From: Mytilus edulis
Taxonomy: Eukaryota; Mollusca; Bivalvia; Mytilida; Mytilidae
Length of the DNA: 64,000 nt
Direction of reading: 5' to 3'
NCBI RefSeq assembly: GCF_963676685.1
Contig: NC_092356.1
Span: 20,385,750 to 20,449,749 of the forward strand
Shown here: piece by piece, positions 9,712-22,476 of the stretch
How the letters are laid out: each line of letters opens with the position of its first letter
How positions within the stretch are numbered: position 1 is the stretch's first letter
Program-made: the position numbers and the translations under genes
Notes under the pieces: generated by a model
What the model saw: the letters and a program-made list of their open reading frames with translations, nothing else
The model's database searches: none
What the model was told of the DNA's origin: nothing

Positions 9712-10523
9712 TCATTTTTGGGCATCAAAGACAAAGGCTTTATCTCCATTACAGTTCGACACAAGAAGCCGATTTTCTTTCTTATCAAAATAAATTCCCC
9801 TTGGTGAGTCGATCCCTTTTAAAGTTGTAAGAATAACTCTGCATTTTGTACCATCAGGTGATATCGCGACAACATTGTTGGACCATTCCCCAGCAACATA
9901 AACATTACCATGTCCATCAACGGTAACTCCATGTAATCCCGCGAGATTGTCCATCCTAAATTCCCATAAGATGGCACCATGCAAATCACAACGGTATAAT
10001 ATTTCACGATCCGTACACAACAATCTCGTATCATCAACTTTCACGCAAGAAACGTCATCTGAAGGTAACATGATTTTGCCTTTATATTTTCCCATTAAAT
10101 CGACGATTTTCAAAATACGGCCACTTATAAAGTACAATCGGTTTTTAAAACATGATAGTCCCCAACATTCGTTTTTACTATCTATTTGAACCTCCACTTT
10201 ATGTGTACATATGTTTACAATCTGAACAATATGGACCCAAGGATAAGATATAGCAACAGCATCGTTACGTATGCCTGTTATACCCCAAGGTTTATACGGC
10301 ACGGGTATGTAACTAATATCGCTATTTTCCTCATTAAAAAGTACTAACCTACTATTAATTATGTCAGTAAATATAAGTTTATTTTCAAGGATAACACAAT
10401 CAAAAAAACTTTGCTGTTTGTCCGCTGATAAATGTATCTCCTTGTTCAGAGATACAAAAACATGACGACCAGTTTCGACTATAGGTATCTGAGCTCCTCT
10501 GCAGACAACGTCCAGTTTTGTTT
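9712..10523 (-). CDS. NHL copy A, terminal propeller exon
   Basis: Begins after GTTTTCAG (10524-10526) in phase 1 and ends at TGA 9712-9714. The ATG a few bases upstream of the acceptor is intronic and should not be used as the start. The reading stays open throughout with no frameshift. Confidence 0.85.
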
Positions 10524-12208
10524 CTGAAAACATAATTTGAGTGTTTCATTTTAAAACAGAATGTTAACATCAGATTATTACATGTCATCAGACCTATGAG
10601 CAGTCCTTGAGCCATTGGCTCTTGGACTGATATTAAACATAATACATCTGCTATGAAAAATGACTTGTTATGATATTTTTATCACATGCTTCAACAATGG
10701 AGAAAATAACAGTTTAAAATATATTGAAGTAGAAGTTCAAAAAGCGAAACGTTTACAGGCGTCGGACGCCAAATGGAATACATCCAATATAAAATCATTC
10801 TATTTCATACCTCAACAGAGGGGAAAACAACAGTTTAACACAGTTTTATACTGACCATAAAGTAAAATCAACAGTACACAATACACACTGTTTGGAAAAG
10901 TTAACATTTGTAAAGTAACTTTCTAAAATATGCTTGAATTTTAGAAAAATGCTTTTATTGTATCATTATTTTAACTGTTTGCAATTTTCATAATATATTT
11001 TCCTGTTTCTTAATAATTGTTTTGTACCCTACTTTGTTAGGTTTTCACTGAAAACGTATATATACCATTGAGGTGTATTTTCCTGAATTCGCCGAGTAAT
11101 TAAAGCCGGAATGCCATGCGGTAACATTATGGAAAGGCATGTGATAAAAGCTTGAAGTATATCAGCCCGCTAAACACCAAATATGAAATATTCGTACATC
11201 TCATGATGTTAGCATATACTGTTATTAACTGTAAGTATAATGTAAAGCAAGCTTATCAACTCACAATCAATGAATATGCTTAAGATTAACCGTTAAAAGT
11301 TATAAAAACTATAATTTCAGCAAAAGTAAAATAATGATTTTGAAAAAAAGACAAATAAGCGTATAAGAATATAAAATACTATCTGTGATGTATTTCTTCT
11401 TAAATCGCTCCACAGTCATGTCTGTTGAATATGTCTATGCATATATCATTAAAGGCACTACGAATACCCTAGTTGCTAACTAATATGTCATTTGTTCCAA
11501 GTAGTTAAATCAGGCTGTCGAGAATTATACGGATGCAATCACGATTTGGTTGATTCTTATGAGATAGGTTCGCTGATGACGACCAAAATGTTTCAATTGT
11601 CGAATCACAATCCCGTCTTGTTTTCCTATGAGGCTCGTGTTGCTCAGTATTATCAAAATCTGCCATATTGTGTTTTCAGACTTTTAAATATGTCTTTTGA
11701 TAGAATTTTAAAAATATCTTTTGCGATTGAATTTTGAGTTTGTTTTAGAGTTATGAGTTTGAATATCCTTTTTGATATTTAAACTCTCTTTCAAAGATTA
11801 ATACATCGCACTTAATACTAAATCAAACGTTTTCATTTTGTAATTGTTTAATGCACTTTTTTCGTATGAAATCCTCTTTTAATCGTATTTGTTAGTAACA
11901 CTCCGTCATGAAAGGCACCGCTGTTTTAACTTTTTCCAGTACATTCATGCTTTTGCTATTTTTGCACTATGGAATTATAACTAAATGATACATAAAATTG
12001 AGAATGGGGTATATGTCAAAGAGACAACAACCAGACCAAAGAGCAGACAACAACTGAAAGCCACCAACGGGTCTTCAATGCAGCGAACAAGTCCTATGTA
12101 CTATTGAATGTTAACAATCGTATCAAAATCTTATTAAAAATATATTTTGCCTTCAGATTTTCTCTTTTCGTAGTCCTGTGAACGGATAGTTTCCTGTGCT
12201 TCCGCCAT
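9712..12208 (-). CDS. NHL-repeat beta-propeller protein, copy A (two coding exons)
   Basis: Coding exons 12151-12208 and 9712-10523 join to 870 nt: 289 codons plus stop, in phase. The short first exon encodes a charged N-terminus (MAEAQETIRS...RKSE); the second is almost wholly an NHL-type propeller with blades such as LHGVTVDGHGNVYVAGEWSN and DSPRGIYFDKKENRLLVSN. NHL propellers mediate protein or RNA contacts, often in TRIM proteins, but no RING, B-box or coiled coil is seen here. The ATG follows an in-frame TAA and lies 28 nt inside an exon with a clean 3' splice site, so a 5' UTR exon lies upstream. The intron starts with GC (AAG|GCAAAA), the only in-phase donor. A paralogue lies at 22477-26716. 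Confidence 0.8.
10524..12150 (-). other. Intron of NHL copy A
   Basis: AT-rich intron with GC at its 5' end and AG at its 3' end. A fragment of dispersed repeat family B ('gtcaaagagacaacaaccag') lies at about 11995-12110. No other exon was recognised; none is needed for the frame to close. Confidence 0.5.
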
Positions 12209-12236
12209 TTGTTATAGTACGAATGATAAAAGAAAT
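12151..12236 (-). CDS. NHL copy A, first coding exon (with 5' UTR)
   Basis: The acceptor is TTTTTTCAG at the 12237 side, ATG is at 12206-12208, and the exon ends CTGAAG|GCAAAA at 12151. It supplies 19 codons plus one base (phase 1). The start region and the RSQ...KSE pattern match the equivalent exon at 26644-26735. Confidence 0.65.
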
Positions 12237-13020
12237 CTGAAAAAAGATTAGTAAACATTTAAAATGATTCATCTCGTCATCAATATGGACATTATTTCAA
12301 TATTGCATGAAGTGGTATTTATCTATACCAAAATACAGTGACTACCCGCCTCACACCATTTTATACTGCAACTAGCTGTGTTTATATAACCGGGCGTTTT
12401 CCGTGTTATAGTGATTCAAAGACGGAATACCAATACTTTAAACTTTATTAGCAAGGTCCGGACAGTACCAGACCTAAGACCTAAAACTGACTACAAAATA
12501 ACATACAAAAGCATAAATAAAAAACAGTTACTATAGAAAAGGATTAGTGTCCAACGGATTAACTTGTCATGGTCAGAGTGATGGTGTCTTCCTCCTATTC
12601 CCACTTTTTAAAAATACTATTCCTTCTATTCCCACTTGCAAATAACAATAGATGTTTTGATAAATAATTTGTTTTTATAACAATCAGGGTTAATTAGAAT
12701 TTCACCTAAGATTTACCTGTATTTTTTTTAAAGCATAACATATTTGGTACACTGTTTAGGTATAATACCTTGTTTATTTGTAAAATGTTTCTTTTTTCAT
12801 CATATTGATACTTAAAAATAGAGAAAAATTATGATAAATAGATTGGAGTTAGACTTATTTTTTTAAACTTTTGAATTTGTACTTAAAAATGAAGAAAAAT
12901 TATGATAGATTGGAGTCAGATTTATTTTTAAATCTTTGAATTTGTAACTTTAAAAAATTGTCTGCTTTACTAATAAATCATGATATGAATAATATTATAA
13001 CCAAGTATAATCTTATATGT
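12237..13020. other. AT-rich intergenic sequence
   Basis: No gene seen. The motif 'ctattcccac' recurs at about 12598 and 12627 and, in both orientations, near 13800-13860, suggesting a degraded repeat around the LINE fragment. Confidence 0.4.
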
Positions 13021-13141
13021 ATATATATATCTTTATTCTCACAAACCAAATTACAGAAAGGTATAGAGATAATTATACATATTTCAATACAATTACATAA
13101 ATAAATAATGTATGAAAGTAGATAGAGGCATTCACAATTGT

Positions 13142-13483
13142 TCACCCAGAAAAGTTCAATTTGTTATTGATCTCCTTAATAAGTTTACAAAGTTTGTTCA
13201 GTTCTGTACATTTTGGGGAATTCATGATCATTAAGTCATAAAACTTCAATGTGTTTGTTCTATTTCTATAATAATAATTGTAAAATGCAATACATTGTTT
13301 TCTACAATTATCGAAAGCTGAACAATTAAAAATGTAATGGTATTCATCACCAATGGCATCTGAATTACACAATACACATTTTCTGTTTTCTCTTTCTATG
13401 TTTTGCCATCTTCCAGTTTCTATTGGAGATTTCATGTTCAAAGTTCCAAATTTAAGAAATAAGGATTTCTGCCGGTCATCCAA
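13142..13483 (-). pseudogene. LINE (non-LTR retrotransposon) C-terminal fragment
   Basis: A 113-codon open stretch with a C-x2-C...H-x4-C zinc-binding segment (KCVLCNSDAIGDEYHYIFNC) after a GRWQNIERENR motif, the arrangement at the C-terminal end of many LINE reverse transcriptases. No polymerase domain lies upstream (higher coordinates), so this is a 5'-truncated copy, as usual for LINEs. The family was not determined. Confidence 0.6.
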
Positions 13484-14456
13484 AATAAATATTTCTCAAA
13501 CTCCAAAGTAACTTTATATAAACGATAATTTCATGCTTTTGGTGATTCCTGTTGGCTTAAGATGTGGAATAAAAGTATACTTTAAAATATGATTACTTAG
13601 ACCAATAATCAAAGATATAAAATAATGGGTGAAAACTGTTAACTTTACTTCATTATTTATCTTGTTTAAAAAAAAACCACCAGAATTTAAACAGATGCAA
13701 AAATGACTTATTACCTGTTCTAATAAAAAAAACCTGGTCAATTAACAGTTGATTAAAAAATGTTTGTACAGTATAATCCTTTGTTTGCACAAGTTTTCCT
13801 TCTATTCCCACATGAAATTTTACCTTTTCTTACCAGATTTATAAAAAGTGGGAATAGAGGGAATGAACCAGAGTGATTTCCATCACGACAAACATATATT
13901 TAACAATAGAATTAATTAAACAAAAAGAAATATAAAAAGTTAGATAGACGGATTAACAAATTGTCACTTTAGCACTTAAAATATATTGTCTGAACTTGAT
14001 TTATTTCTAAGTCCCAATTGTCCAAATCTTCCTGGTTATATTTATTTCCTAAATATAGTAACATAGCAATATTTTGTATAATGTCAATTTCATCATGGAA
14101 CACTTTCTCCCCAATCAGGGGTCCATTAAGGGATGAAAATAAGTTTGACATTTGTGTTACGATTTAAAAAGCTATAAATGTATTAATTTAAGTTGCAGTA
14201 TAAAAACAATATTATGCAATGTCATTAAAATATAAACTTTTTTGCATTCGGCTCAAAACTGGGGAAGTGCTCGGTAGAACCTCGCCCTTCCCCAGTTTCT
14301 CAGCCTCATACAAAAAAGGATATATTTTTCTGACATTGACCTAATATTGTATATATATTTATCATCATTCTGAAAATATTTGTGTTGGGCATGATAACCA
14401 TTTTATTCAAAACGTATTATAATAAAAATTGAAAACAACACGTTTAATAATTTAAT

Positions 14457-14498
14457 GCGTCCGAAGCATTTTTCTTGATTTCCCTTCATCAGGAACGC
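14457..14498 (-). ncRNA. Hammerhead-like motif, subfamily 3, copy 1
   Basis: On the minus strand stem I GCGUUC pairs with GGACGC; the core has CUGAUGA and GAAA, and the cleavage triplet is UUC before GGACGC. Stem II is weak and stem III is eroded, so this copy is probably inactive. Confidence 0.45.
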
Positions 14499-14806
14499 TC
14501 AAAGCCAAACATTTGAAATCCGAGGATGTATAAGTACCGAAACCGTTGAAAAGCTATATGTCAAAAATACCTAAAATAAATAGCCAAATTCATCTAAAGT
14601 CAACTTTGTCTGAGGGAGTTGAAACCTTAGTTTCTTAATAATTTCAAAATTTATAAACGGACAATTTTAGAAAGGTTTGTTCAATCATGTCAGTACCGAA
14701 GTACTGACTACTGAGCTGATGATACCCTCGAGGACTAATAGTCAACCAGCAGAGGTATCGACCCAGTGATGTGAAAACTTGAAAACAACACGTTTAATAA
14801 TTCAAT

Positions 14807-14848
14807 GCGTCCGAAGCGCTTTTATGGATTAACCTTCATCAGGAACGC
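14807..14848 (-). ncRNA. Hammerhead-like motif, subfamily 3, copy 2
   Basis: Same layout as the copy 350 bp away. Stem I (GCGUUC/GGACGC) and stem III (AAG-CG-CUU) are intact, but the second core strand is UAAA instead of GAAA, which should abolish cleavage. The two copies carry different lesions, so the ancestor was probably complete. Confidence 0.45.
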
Positions 14849-15180
14849 TCAAAGCCAAACATTTGAAATTCGACGATGTATAAGTACCGAAACCGTCGAA
14901 GAGCTATATGTCAGAAATACCTAAAATAAATAGCCAAATGCATCTAAAGTAAACTTTGCCTGAGGGAGTTGAAACAATTATTGTTATGTCAATTCCTTAA
15001 ACATACATGTTCGTGCATATTTACTAGCAATAGGCCAATACCGCTGATGGTGGTCTGCAAGTTCTCAAGGATATATGCAGCTCAATAGTCAGGGATTCGG
15101 TACTGACATGATATGTAACAATTTATTTACGAAGGTTTAAGAAACAAAGGTTTCAACCCGGCCTGGCAAAGTTCACATAA

Positions 15181-16766
15181 CTTCTCTCAAATTTGAATAC
15201 ATTAGACCACTTTCGACTTCGATACCAAAACAATGATTTTGATGTACATGATTCGTGCGTTTAGGGTCAACGTCAATTCCTTCCCATATTTAGCGAGTGG
15301 CTGAAAAAAATATGATGCTATAATACACCAATTATTTGGCAAATTAAATTCTTATAATCGATAATGACCAATGTTGTAATAAGGTAGTTGTGATTAATAA
15401 GTACCTACGAAACAACATTATATTTTTTAATTTTTGTTTATCATGTATATAACTCTTTTGCTGAAGGATATAACTCAAAAGGGATCTATTGCGCATAATT
15501 GCTTATAATTCATTGGAATTTTCATCATATACATTTTTGGGTAAGTTTTTCACCTCGCCCCTATTATATTTTTGACAAAAATAATATTTGTACCTTGGTT
15601 ATTGTGAACATCGATTACTGTAAAGACGCAGTTTTTTTTTTCATTTATAGCATACCATAATTTCTATTAGGCAATTAAAATGTATCGCGAAGCATATACA
15701 TGACCGCCAACATTCCAGCACATACATGTGTTATATAAGAACTATGAATTGCCGAAGACAAAATGTTAATATAACACATGCACAAACTATTTTTATCGTG
15801 TATTTGCTCTTATTTTTTCACTGCAGCTCATTTTATCGTCTATTAGAATTGTTGAAGAGTTAGACGAAATCTTACCACTTTGTATTAACAGCTGTTACTC
15901 ATTGACCTCCTGAAAATTACTGAATATTTATCAGACAAATTTACTACTGAAAGTATGGGAAAATTTCATAATTTTGTTACTTTACAACGTTTCCTTTCAT
16001 TTACACAGAAAGTCATGAATTTAGAAGTGTTAATATCCTATCTAATCTTTCCATGAAAACTCCATAACAGTTTGTTCAAGGCGTGATAAGTGTTTTTTCT
16101 GTAATCACTTATAATCACTTTACTTCCTCATAAACCTTAATTGTCAATTGCAGAGAAAATAATTTATGTTACAATAATCAATAAAAAAAGTAGTTCCCTT
16201 AAACATGAATTGAAATTTGTAAAAAAAAAAAATGAAAGATCTCTTTCTTTTTAAATCCAGGAAGATATGAAGAAATAACCTACAGACTAATTTTTTATTT
16301 GTAAATTTTAATAAAAGACTCAAAAGTTATTGAAAAAATATTACTCTATGAAAAGGAATTATTATACATTGTATTCAAGGTAGAATAATATTTGTTTATG
16401 ATAAGTTGATAAAAAGACCTCCTATTACAGTGAACATCCTCCTAATACAATAAAATTATAATTCCTTTATCTACTAGTACAACATGTACAAATGATATTT
16501 TGATTTACAATTATTAAAATCCACATGATCCAGTTCAAGTTATTATACCTTTACATTTATCTTCAGGTGAAATGCAAATGTTTACCTTCAGAATCGGGGT
16601 TTGTACAAGATGCATACGTACGTAAAAGAACACAGTAATAACACTATTTTTCTTCTTCATAATGAAAGCATCCTATTTTTAAAACATGTATAATGAAAAA
16701 GTAAGTTTTTTTTTCATTTAAATATTTCACATCACTTTTATTTTCGAACATTGGTTGGATTGATTT
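15181..16766. other. AT-rich intergenic sequence, nothing recognised
   Basis: About 1.6 kb without a coding exon, RNA gene or repeat that I recognise. Confidence 0.5.
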
Positions 16767-17070
16767 ATGTAAAAGCAGGAACGAAAGATACCAGAGGGAC
16801 AGTCAAACTTATTAATCGAAAAAAAAACTGACAACGCCATGGCTAAAAATGAAAAAGAAAAACAGACATACAATAGTACACATGACACAACATAGAAAAC
16901 TAAAGAATTAGCAACACGAACCCCACCAAACACTAGAGCTGATCTCAGGTGCTCCAGAAGGGTAAGCAGATCCTGCTGCACATGTGGCCCCCGTCGTGTC
17001 GCTCATGTTATTACAAATCCGATAAATAACTATATAGTCTAGTTCGGTAGGTCAATTAAAGATACACATA
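16767..17070 (+). repeat. Dispersed repeat, family C
   Basis: Carries 'gacaacgccatggctaaaaa', 'acacgaaccccaccaaa', 'ctcaggtgctccagaagggt' and 'aagcagatcctgct'. Other copies: 18055-18290 (+), 27240-27525 (-), 28690-28915 (+), 34320-34500 (-), 53015-53330 (+), and a fragment at 62390-62460 (-). Short hydrophobic ORFs across these copies are by-products. Confidence 0.75.
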
Positions 17071-17284
17071 TATGTTTCCAAACTTCAATTCAAACAGATT
17101 TGTTCGTGGACTCAATTATGTTGAATTCCACCAAGTAAAATCATTTTCTGATTGTGACTCAATGAGAAAATAAATACAAAGAGAAATCACTGTTGAATTA
17201 TAAAACGAACTATCCTTTAAGTTGAAAATGTAATTACAGGTTGAACTCTTGAAATACTTCGGATTCCCGAACCACCTGTTTTTT

Positions 17285-17660
17285 TTTAGATGTCTAAAAT
17301 TGAGAATGGAAATGGGGAATGTGTCAAAGAGACAACAACCCGACCAAATAAAAAACAACAGCAGAGGGTCACCAACAGGTCTTCAATGTAGCGAGAAATT
17401 CCCGCACCCGGAGGCGTCCTTCAGGTGGCCCCTAAACAAATACATGTATATACTAGTCCAGTGATAATGAACGCCATACTAATTTCCAAATTGTACACAA
17501 GAAACTAAAATTAAAATAATACAAGACTAACAAAGGCCAGAGGCTCCTGACTTGGGACAGGCGCAAAAATGCGGCGGGGTTAAACATGTTTGTGAGATCT
17601 CAACCCTCCCCCTATACCTCTAACCAATGTAGAAAAGTAAACGCATAACAATAGTATGCA
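17285..17660 (+). repeat. Dispersed repeat, family B
   Basis: The longest copy here of a repeat with 'atggggaatgtgtcaaagag', 'acaacaacccgacca', 'cttcaatgtagcgag' and, further on, 'ggctcctgacttgggacagg'. Other pieces: about 11995-12110, 20405-20560, 21825-21905 and 59890-59975 on plus; the 3' portion alone at 52680-52760 (+) and about 42030-42105 (-). Confidence 0.75.
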
Positions 17661-18054
17661 TAGTTATTTTGTTTTGTTAACGTACTGGTTGCCAGCAATG
17701 ATCTATATGTATCTTCTCAAAAAGACCGAACTTAACCAGAATGTAAACTGCATGATGAATAGAGGACATTCAAATATTTTTAATCAAGAACAAAGTTAAG
17801 CAAGGGAGAAGTAGTGCAGACGTTTAGTATATTTTCAAACTCTTAGAAATTCAAGGCTGAACATATGCAACACTACCCTAGGATTTTACCTTTGCTAAGA
17901 AATAGTAGTAGTGTATATGACCAACCTCCAGGCCCAAGTGATTATCGTTGTTGTTTGGTTCAATACACATTTACATGTTGATCAATATAATGTTCATGAG
18001 GTAAAGGATTTCTAAATATTAATCACGAAGCTGTTTATAGTGCGACAAGGTATA

Positions 18055-18290
18055 GTAAAGGGACATTGAAACTTATTAGTCGAATAACGCCATGACTTTA
18101 AAAAGACAGAGACTCATAAACAGTCAACAGCACTCAAAATCAAAGCATTAAAAGCAAAAGAATGAACAAAATCCAACCAAACAGTGACGGTGTTTGCATG
18201 TGCTTTGAAAGGGTTAGCAGATCCTGTTCAACATGTGGCATCCATCGTGTCGCTCATGAATCACAAAGCCGAGGATAACAATTATTATAA
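18055..18290 (+). repeat. Dispersed repeat, family C, diverged copy
   Basis: Recognised by 'agggacattgaaacttatta', 'gggttagcagatcctgtt' and 'catgtggcatccatcgtgtc'. The central part is degraded compared with 16767-17070. Confidence 0.6.
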
Positions 18291-19380
18291 AAGTGGTTTT
18301 CGGAAAAGGTAACAGCATTAAAGTTACGCTATCAGAATATATCCGTGGTCATCTGTAACACAGAGATTCCATAACGGTAAACTTACTTGCAATGACGTGC
18401 ATAAAGTTATCAAGTGGTTGATTTCTCCTTGACCGCTTGGAACCTCTGATTCAATATCGTTCTTGTCAGTAGAAACCCTCTGTAAACGAATTTGAAAACG
18501 AAGATATACTCCAGGGATTCAATAGGTATAACGCTTTTACGGAAATATCAATGAATAATGAAAAAGAGTGATGTAACAAATATCCCAAAATAGCAAAATC
18601 GAAAGCTAACACATCAAACAAATGACCCCTACGATGATGGCCGGTGAAGGCATTCTTACTTACTAGAATTCCCATTACTCCATTTTAAGATTAGATTTGT
18701 GTTGCAAATTGCTGACAAACCTGTAATGTTTGCCACTGGACTAATTAAATTCATACAAGTCACCTGATTATGTTATGCTTTCCCCAAAAATGAAATTTAA
18801 ACCGTGCTTAATATTTAATGGATCGTTCTGAGCATGCATGAAATATTTGCCACTGGACGTTAAGCAACCAACAATCAATCAATTACTATTTAATAGAAAT
18901 CCTTATTTTGATTTTATTTACAGCGCCATAATCCTCTATTTCCATTTACTGTGTCAAAATTAGACAACCTGAACATTTCAACAAGATACACTTCAATTCC
19001 ACCATTTCAGTCTCGGGTTCACTATTTGATCTAAATAACATATTTTTGCCAAACAAAAAAACTAATGAATAATGAATATAAGTATCAACAATATTATTAT
19101 ATCATGTACATCACTGTGTACCCTTTCTATTTTGCAACAAACATTTTTCCTGTACGAAATTAAACATACATGTAATGAATTTTATGGAGATAATACGTCC
19201 TGCGCGATTTATTTATTTAATAATCTCTTAGTGCGGTCCATTTCATAATTAGGTTGATGTGCGTTGTATTATAAAATAATTAAACCGAGTTAGAATTATA
19301 ATTGTTTTTTGTAGATGTGCAAACGAGGAAAAGCACGCAATATATAATAATTTTCGTGTTAACCCTCTAGGGAACTCTGG
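18291..19380. other. AT-rich intergenic sequence
   Basis: No gene, RNA or clear repeat recognised. Confidence 0.45.
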
Positions 19381-19384
19381 TACA

Positions 19385-19545
19385 GACAATCATGTCGGGG
19401 CTTTTTTTAAGTCGACTTTACGGTATGGGGTTTTCTCACTGCTGAAGGGAGTACGGTTGCCTATAAATGCTTACATCAATTTCATTTGAGCTCTGGTGGA
19501 TAGTTGTCTCCTTGGCAATTATACCATATCTCCTTATTTTGTATT
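19385..19545 (+). repeat. Dispersed repeat related to family A (A')
   Basis: Ends 'ggtggatagttgtctccttg' and 'attataccatatctcc', like the family A tail but with a different body ('gggagtacggttgcctataa'). The reverse form is at about 33600-33720, and a longer relative at 52425-52680 reads outward from 'gattgccaatgagacaactc'. Confidence 0.55.
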
Positions 19546-19779
19546 CAGCTTTATTATTTATAGGAAAGACAGCGGGGGAAAAGTTTGATCACATAATTGA
19601 TTAATCATCCTTCATATAGCACCCTAGTTGTACGCATTCGGCAATCCTCGGTAGAATCCGCTACTCTCCTTGAGGGTACGGAATCGGCCGAGTTGAGACG
19701 AATGTAGTTGTACGGTGCATCGGCATATGTACTGTTAATTTAAGTGGACATGTTAATATTTCCTGCAATCAGCAAACTT

Positions 19780-20310
19780 TTGTATACTTATAGATTATCG
19801 TTGATCATCTCAACGAGATTGATTTTCTCAGAAAGGCAATCGAGTTGAGATGACCAATGATAATCTGTTTATCGCTATTTTACCTATGAAGACGTTGTCA
19901 ATTTCATGTCAATTTCGTTAGCAACGCCACGTGCCTTCTTAGTTTCTAGCAATAATTTTTCCATCTCAAGCGAGTAGCATGATATGAAAATTATCACAAA
20001 AAAAAGATCAAACGAAAAATGCACAAAATAGCGATAATTATAGATTATCGTTGGTTATCTCAACGAGATTGCTTTTCTCGCTTGAGCCGGTTACGGCGAA
20101 AGCGAGAAAAGCAATTGAGTTGAAATCACCAATGATAACCTGTTTATCGCTATTTTATCGACGTTGTCAATTTCATGTTAATTTCATTAGCAACGTCACG
20201 TGGCTCCTCAGTTTCTAGCGATAATTTTCCATCTCAAGCGAGTAGCATGATATGAAAAATTATCACAAAAAAAGATCAAAGGTAAATGAACAAAATAGCG
20301 ATTAACATGT
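19780..20310 (+). repeat. Two tandem snapback (hairpin-headed) MITE copies
   Basis: Each copy of roughly 255 bp begins 'tatagattatcgttg', folds on itself ('atctcaacgagattg' against 'caattgagttga', with 'cttttctcg' facing 'cgagaaaag' in the second copy) and ends near 'caaaatagcgat'. A third diverged copy is at about 25630-25915. No ORF; possibly a palindromic MITE. Confidence 0.6.
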
Positions 20311-22476
20311 ATATCATGCATAAGTATAATTTAGGATAACCCACCAGAAACACGTGTAAGCAGCGTTGGTTTTGAATAGAGTTTATGTTTTTCAGTTTTA
20401 ATAAAAATAAAATTGAGAATTGAAATGTGTAATGTGTCAAAGAGACAACAACCCGACCATAGAGCAGACAACAGCCGAAGGCCACCAATCGGTCTTTAAT
20501 GTAGCGAGAAACTCCCGCACCAGGAGGCGTCCTCAGCTGGATCCTAAACAAATATGTTTGAATTACGATACTGGTGTTATTTTAGTGAAATCGCGGACAA
20601 GACACATTCAAGTCATTAATTAATAAACATTAAAAGTGATCTTCTAAAGTGTTATATATCATTTTAAATTCTACTTATTAAAGTGAAAATCAATTAAACC
20701 TTCATTTTTTAATATTATTTCTTTGTCCCGCGTTACACTTTAAGTTTTGGGAAATTCGGAATATTGTAAAAACCAGATAAAAAATTCCACCAAACGATAT
20801 AAAAGTCTGTCTAGAACAAGCACGACATTATTGGTCGATGATGTAATGTCGGTTTTTTCTTTGAAAAGACTGGATTTCGAGAAAAAAGGATCTAGATGAT
20901 ACAAATTATGTGTCCCATGCACAAAAACTTGCCGTCATTTTTCTAAATTGTCCAATAAAAAAAAGGGATACCAGAGCAATCACCATGTCGTAGGTAAATA
21001 ATAATTATACGTCTAGTATTTTGTACAAAACTCACACTTTCGCCTCATGTAATAATCAGGGATTTTAATAACAAATTCTTTTCATTCGAGTCGAGTATCA
21101 ATGTCCGACAATTTGTCCCCTTCAAACCCAGTTGATGTTTTTCTGTTTTTTTCATGATATTTATTTAATACAGTGCTATTCGCTATATAAATCAAAATAT
21201 AAGGGAAAAAAGTACAAAAAGTTATCTCTATTTTGATAGTAAATTCTCATAAATTTAATCTAAATTCGAGACATCAGATAAATTTATAATGTCCGATACA
21301 ATGTACCTACATACGATTTTAACGTTATGTAACAAAATATACAAAATTTACGTCAATTGTCATTATTGCGGTTTTCACAGACGTTTTAGAATACGGATAA
21401 TTTTTGTTGCTTGTTGAGAAAACTTAAAATGTTTTAGGTAAACGCTCAATACTGATTCATGGGAGGGGGCAATAATTCCTCGCGGAACTGCATGAAGTGT
21501 TTTCCGGAACTTATTATGATCGACAGGGCGATCCGCTACAATACAAAATCATAGAAAAGAAAACAGCTATTGTTCCCGCGCCTCCTTTGTAAAATGTATA
21601 TACAAAAAGTTTCAATTCATTTTTTTATCTTTTTATTTGTTTGAATAAAAAGCTTAGTATATTATCTAAGAAAACATGAATCTAAAGTTCATAAATTTCG
21701 CTCATAAAATCCGTTAATTTTAGAAAGCCATCTGAAAAACGTGCATTCTAACGTTTTTATTTTTGGATAACGTCTTCCAGTAGGTAACGTTAAGTGACAC
21801 CATTATCTTGCGACATTTTTCATTATACTAGTTCAATGATAATGGACTTCATACTAAACTCCGAATTATACACAAGAAACTAAAATTAAATATGATACAA
21901 GACTATTAAAGCCAAAATATGTAATTTTTAATGACCCGACAACAGTATCGTAACTATATCCCTTCTTAATAATCTGTTTAAAGGTTTTGTTAGCTTATGA
22001 GGTGAATACTGACATTTTTGTGCTTTGTAAAGAATATTACCATAACAGATTGGATGTCAAATACCCGAACGTTTAAGATGCCGGCATGTTGAGTTATATT
22101 TACGAATGGTGTCCTTATACCGATGATAAAATGTATTTCTAGTGTTTTACACAGTCACTTATTTGTCTTTTCGTAACATTGTAAGTCCCTCTTCGGCTTT
22201 TACGCTTTGAATTTTCCCTTGACTTCTTATCTTCTTCCTCTTTTTCATTAGATATTGTTTGGTAATATATGAATACTCCATAGCAAACTGCGTTACTTTT
22301 TTAAAGTGTAGAATGTATTACATTGTATTAAGCGGTTTAATAAAGTTGATAAATATAATTATTTAACATCTAAATAAGATTTGAAATACCAACTCAAAAA
22401 TGACTGTGAAAAAAACAAAGAAGAAGAAAGATAAAGATGTTTACTTTTCTACATTTTTGATTTAAAATGAATATTA
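20311..22476. other. Intergenic sequence downstream of NHL copy B
   Basis: Contains family B fragments at about 20405-20560 and 21825-21905; otherwise AT-rich. Minus-strand 3' UTR of the NHL gene should lie just below 22477. No other exon seen. Confidence 0.45.

Larger units (their letters stand above)
14430..15180 (-). repeat. Head-to-tail dimer of a 350-bp hammerhead-bearing repeat (subfamily 3)
   Basis: Two direct copies at 350-bp spacing share 'cgtttaataattNaatgcgt', 'ttcatcaggaacgctcaaag' and 'aaataaatagccaaat'. On the minus strand each carries a hammerhead-like core. A 'gtcagtaccgaagtactgac' hairpin lies between them near 14689-14708, and a degenerate one at about 15086-15107. The outer edge of the second unit is diverged. 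Confidence 0.65.

Noticed and set aside
12590-13870. Transposon bounded by 'ctattcccacttttt' inverted repeats
   Set aside because: The motif occurs in both orientations at several places, no target duplication was found, and the match is short.
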